A stretch of 38,185 bases of DNA from Massilibacteroides sp. (GTDB taxonomy: Bacteria > Bacteroidota > Bacteroidia > Bacteroidales > Tannerellaceae), in assembly GCA_028708075.1 (NCBI GenBank), contig JAQVZS010000007.1, positions 58,946 through 97,130 on the forward strand, given 5' to 3'. Below, one piece after another: positions 36,258-38,185 of the stretch (within the stretch, counting starts at the first letter, position 1; every line of letters starts with the position of its first letter). The notes under the pieces were generated by a model. The model was not told where the DNA came from. It made no database searches and was given only the letters and a program-made list of their open reading frames with translations. A program made the position numbers and the translations under genes.

Positions 36258-37319
36258 ATGGTCGATCGGAATGTAGTCATATCAAAAGATTTGAAAGTTG
36301 AATTAGCAGCTTATCTGGATACGCTAAAGTATGATAAGGTGTTTATTTTGACGGATGAAAATACGCAGCGGAATTGCTATCCGGAGGTGCGCGAAATCCC
36401 TTCTTTGTCGCAAGCGCCTGTCTATACGGTCGGAGCGGGCGACCTGCATAAAAACATTGAAGAAGTTACCCGTTTATGGACATTCTTAAGCGAAGGAAGA
36501 GCCTCAAGGAATTCTCTTTTAATCAATCTTGGGGGAGGGATGATTACGGACATGGGCGGATTTGTTGGTGCGACATTTAAACGTGGGATCCAGACTATTA
36601 ATGTGCCAACCACTTTGATGGCTTCTGTCGATGCAGCCGTAGGTGGTAAAACCGGAATTAATTTTAATGGATTGAAGAATGAAATAGGTTCTTTCTATCC
36701 GCCGCTTCGTGTATTTATCTACAATTTGTTTTTGCGCACGTTGGATCGTGATAATATTTTATCGGGTTATGCAGAAATGATAAAACACGCCTTGATTTCT
36801 TCAAAAGAGGTTTATGCTGCGGTGTTTTCTTTCGATCCGGATTCGGGAGCGTTGGACGAATTGGACAAACTGGTCGCTCAATCCGTTGCCATTAAAGAAC
36901 GGATCGTGGAAGAAGATCCGAAAGAAAAAGGGATTCGAAAGGCACTGAACCTGGGGCATACTATTGGACATGCATACGAAAGTTTGTCATTCCATAAAAA
37001 ACATCCGTTGTTGCATGGACATGCCGTCGCAGCAGGGTTGGTCGGAGAACTCTATTTATCGCATAAAGTCTGTGGTTTTCCTATGAATGAACTGTCGCAG
37101 ATTGTGTATTATCTCAAGACTTATTATGCGCCGTTTATTCACGATTGTGATGATTATGTAATGTTGTATGAATTGATGACGCACGACAAAAAGAACGAAG
37201 GAGGGATTATTAATTTTACGCTTTTATCCGATATCGGACAAGTAAAGATTAATCAGTCTGTCGATAAACAACTGGTCTTTGGCGCCCTGGATTTTTACAG
37301 GGAAAGCTTTGGAATATAA
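36258..37319 (+). CDS. aroB: 3-dehydroquinate synthase AroB
   Basis: AroB converts DAHP to 3-dehydroquinate, step two of the shikimate pathway, with NAD+ and a divalent metal. Seen are NLGGGMITDMGGFVGATFKRG (NAD-binding), DAAVGGKTGINF (catalytic Lys), the metal ligands in GYAEMIKHALI (Glu), NLGHTIGHAYE (His) and HGHAVAAGL (His). The 353-residue length matches the Bacteroidota form. It lies 9 bp after alaS and is probably cotranscribed. The -33 element of the tRNA-Pro promoter lies within its last codons. Confidence 0.95.
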   Translation: MVDRNVVISKDLKVELAAYLDTLKYDKVFILTDENTQRNCYPEVREIPSLSQAPVYTVGAGDLHKNIEEVTRLWTFLSEGRASRNSLLINLGGGMITDMGGFVGATFKRGIQTINVPTTLMASVDAAVGGKTGINFNGLKNEIGSFYPPLRVFIYNLFLRTLDRDNILSGYAEMIKHALISSKEVYAAVFSFDPDSGALDELDKLVAQSVAIKERIVEEDPKEKGIRKALNLGHTIGHAYESLSFHKKHPLLHGHAVAAGLVGELYLSHKVCGFPMNELSQIVYYLKTYYAPFIHDCDDYVMLYELMTHDKKNEGGIINFTLLSDIGQVKINQSVDKQLVFGALDFYRESFGI

Positions 37320-37338
37320 CAAAAAAAATCTACCTTTG
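37308..37338 (+). promoter_or_regulatory. Consensus-perfect promoter of tRNA-Pro
   Basis: TTTG (37308-37311), exactly 19 bp, then TACCTTTG (37331-37338). This is an exact TTTG-N19-TAnnTTTG match. The start of transcription would be near 37345, about 9 nt before the mature tRNA end. The -33 box is inside the aroB coding sequence. Confidence 0.85.
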
Positions 37339-37353
37339 TACTCACAAACAAAG

Positions 37354-37428
37354 CGGGGTGTAGCTCAGCCCGGTTAGAGTACGCGTCTGGGGGGCGTGTG
37401 GTCGGACGTTCGAATCGTCTCACCCCGA
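37354..37428 (+). tRNA. tRNA-Pro (anticodon GGG)
   Basis: The 75-nt sequence folds as a cloverleaf. The acceptor CGGGGTG (37354-37360) pairs with CACCCCG (37421-37427), followed by discriminator A. The D stem is GCTC/GAGT, and the D loop contains GG. The anticodon stem CGCGT/GCGTG encloses loop CTGGGGG with anticodon GGG, which reads CCC and CCU. The T arm GGACG-TTCGAAT-CGTCT is canonical. The 3' CCA is not encoded (the genome continues CCG). The stem contains several G-T pairs. Confidence 0.93.
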
Positions 37429-37440
37429 CCGATGAGAATC

Positions 37441-37474
37441 AAGGAGTTAAGGCAATGCTTTAGCTCCTTTTTTA
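37441..37474 (+). terminator. Terminator of tRNA-Pro
   Basis: Arms 37441-37453 and 37457-37469 pair over 13 bp (two G-T wobbles) around the loop AAT, followed by a T-run. It lies 12 bp after the tRNA. Confidence 0.85.
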
Positions 37475-37496
37475 TTGGGGGGGTGCCAAAAGTTTG

Positions 37497-38185
37497 CTAA
37501 TATGACGACATCAATGAATATTTTTTAGGTTTCATCCCGATATGTTTTTCAAAAACTCGTGAAAAATGACTTAGGTTTGTGAATCCTAATTGATAACCAA
37601 CTTCAGATACCGACAATTTGCCTGCTTTTAATAGGTGGGCAGCTTCCTTCATTCTGAGGTTTTGAAAATAACTGAAAATGCTATTACCAAAGACTTGTTT
37701 GAATAAATTTCTTAATTTTGATTCGCACATGCAGGCTTGTGAAGCTAAATCAGCGATATCAGGTGGTGTACTTAAATCAAATATTATTTTATCACGGATG
37801 GAATAAATTGTTTGAATGTCTTTTTTGTTGAGCGAAGAAATAGTTGTGTGTTTTCGTTTTAAAAGTTCAACAAATAAACGACATATCAATTCTTCTGCTT
37901 TTACTCTAAAGAAAAAACTCTGTAAATCTGTAGGAATTTCTTCATTTATTATTTCATGAACTACCTTTTGAACCGAAGGAGAAATCAACTCTTCAAATAA
38001 GAAAAAATGTTGATTCTTCGTAATGGATTGTAAAATCTGATTTTCAGAATTAGTATCTAATATTTTTTTTAAATACTCAATTTCTATTCCGATATTAATA
38101 GACTGCTGTTTGGATTTTCCCGGATAAATTAGATCATAGTCGATATTATCAGAATATACTTGCACCGATGGAAGAACCTTATTGG
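37497..38185 (-). CDS. AraC-family transcriptional regulator (5' end beyond the window)
   Basis: The reading frame is open to the window edge, so the start lies outside; the GTG at 38165 is only an internal codon. The C-terminal ~95 residues are an AraC/XylS domain with both helix-turn-helices: PDIADLASQACMCESKLRNL with FKQVFGNSIFSYFQNLRMKEAAHLL, then LSVSEVGYQLGFTNLSHFSRVFEKHIGMKPKKY. The visible N-terminal part (about 130 residues) has no recognised ligand domain but shows helical, Glu/Ile/Leu-rich segments. Codon use is clearly more AT-rich than in the neighbouring core genes, and the gene lies directly behind a tRNA, both compatible with acquisition. The target genes are unknown. Confidence 0.88.
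   Translation of the reverse strand, partial: NKVLPSVQVYSDNIDYDLIYPGKSKQQSINIGIEIEYLKKILDTNSENQILQSITKNQHFFLFEELISPSVQKVVHEIINEEIPTDLQSFFFRVKAEELICRLFVELLKRKHTTISSLNKKDIQTIYSIRDKIIFDLSTPPDIADLASQACMCESKLRNLFKQVFGNSIFSYFQNLRMKEAAHLLKAGKLSVSEVGYQLGFTNLSHFSRVFEKHIGMKPKKYSLMSSY

Noticed and set aside
1-38185. CRISPR array, insertion sequence, prophage, toxin-antitoxin or defence system
   Set aside because: No regularly spaced repeats, transposase, integrase, phage or known defence gene was seen; every sizeable reading frame is assigned to a core or regulatory function.

Overview
The window is chromosomal DNA from a member of the Bacteroidota, most likely order Bacteroidales. Four things point there: the housekeeping set (gldE/gldD, sprA, Na+-pumping decarboxylase oadGAB, DUF3127 and DUF5683 proteins); promoter-like sites of the Bacteroidota form TTTG-N19-TAnnTTTG instead of sigma-70 boxes; sparse Shine-Dalgarno sequences; and moderate-to-low GC. 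A full-length sprA (core of the type IX secretion system) argues against Bacteroides sensu stricto and for a T9SS-bearing family such as Tannerellaceae, Barnesiellaceae, Dysgonomonadaceae or Odoribacteraceae. The genus cannot be fixed from this sequence alone.

Layout. (1) 1-767: 3' part of a Gfo/Idh/MocA oxidoreductase, closed by a hairpin terminator. (2) 857-4987 (+): a compact run mutY - ssb - gldE - gldD - 4'-phosphopantetheinyl transferase. (3) 5000-8435 (-): phoH - purC - ubiE/menG - aroE, convergent with block 2. (4) 8564-16537 (-): ruvA followed by the 2446-residue sprA. (5) 16628-21379 (-): dxs - trkA - trkH. (6) 21741-25118 (+): oadG - oadA - oadB, reading divergently from dxs across a 361-bp regulatory gap and ending at a terminator. 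(7) 25437-31668 (+): parA - parB - DUF5683 protein - MltD-like lytic transglycosylase - RelA/SpoT homologue, preceded by a repeat-rich 318-bp region. (8) 31741-33536 (-): DUF3127 OB-fold protein, and an M23 peptidase - MerR regulator pair. (9) 33630-37319 (+): alaS - aroB, divergent from the M23 gene through interlocked promoters. (10) 37354-37428: tRNA-Pro(GGG) with a consensus-perfect promoter and its own terminator. (11) 37497-38185 (-): an AT-rich AraC-family regulator cut by the window end.

How the genes work together. The content is mostly core: DNA maintenance (MutY, SSB, RuvA, ParAB), chorismate synthesis (AroE, AroB), purine, isoprenoid and menaquinone synthesis (PurC, Dxs, UbiE/MenG), ion energetics (TrkAH K+ uptake, OadGAB Na+ pumping), envelope growth (MltD-like, M23), stringent response (Rsh) and T9SS/gliding (SprA, GldD, GldE). 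I found no phage, insertion sequence, CRISPR array or defence system. The most interesting leftovers are regulatory architecture, the unexplained DUF5683 gene inside the parAB-MltD-Rsh block, an SSB-like C-terminal tip on the DUF3127 protein, and the compositional change after the tRNA.
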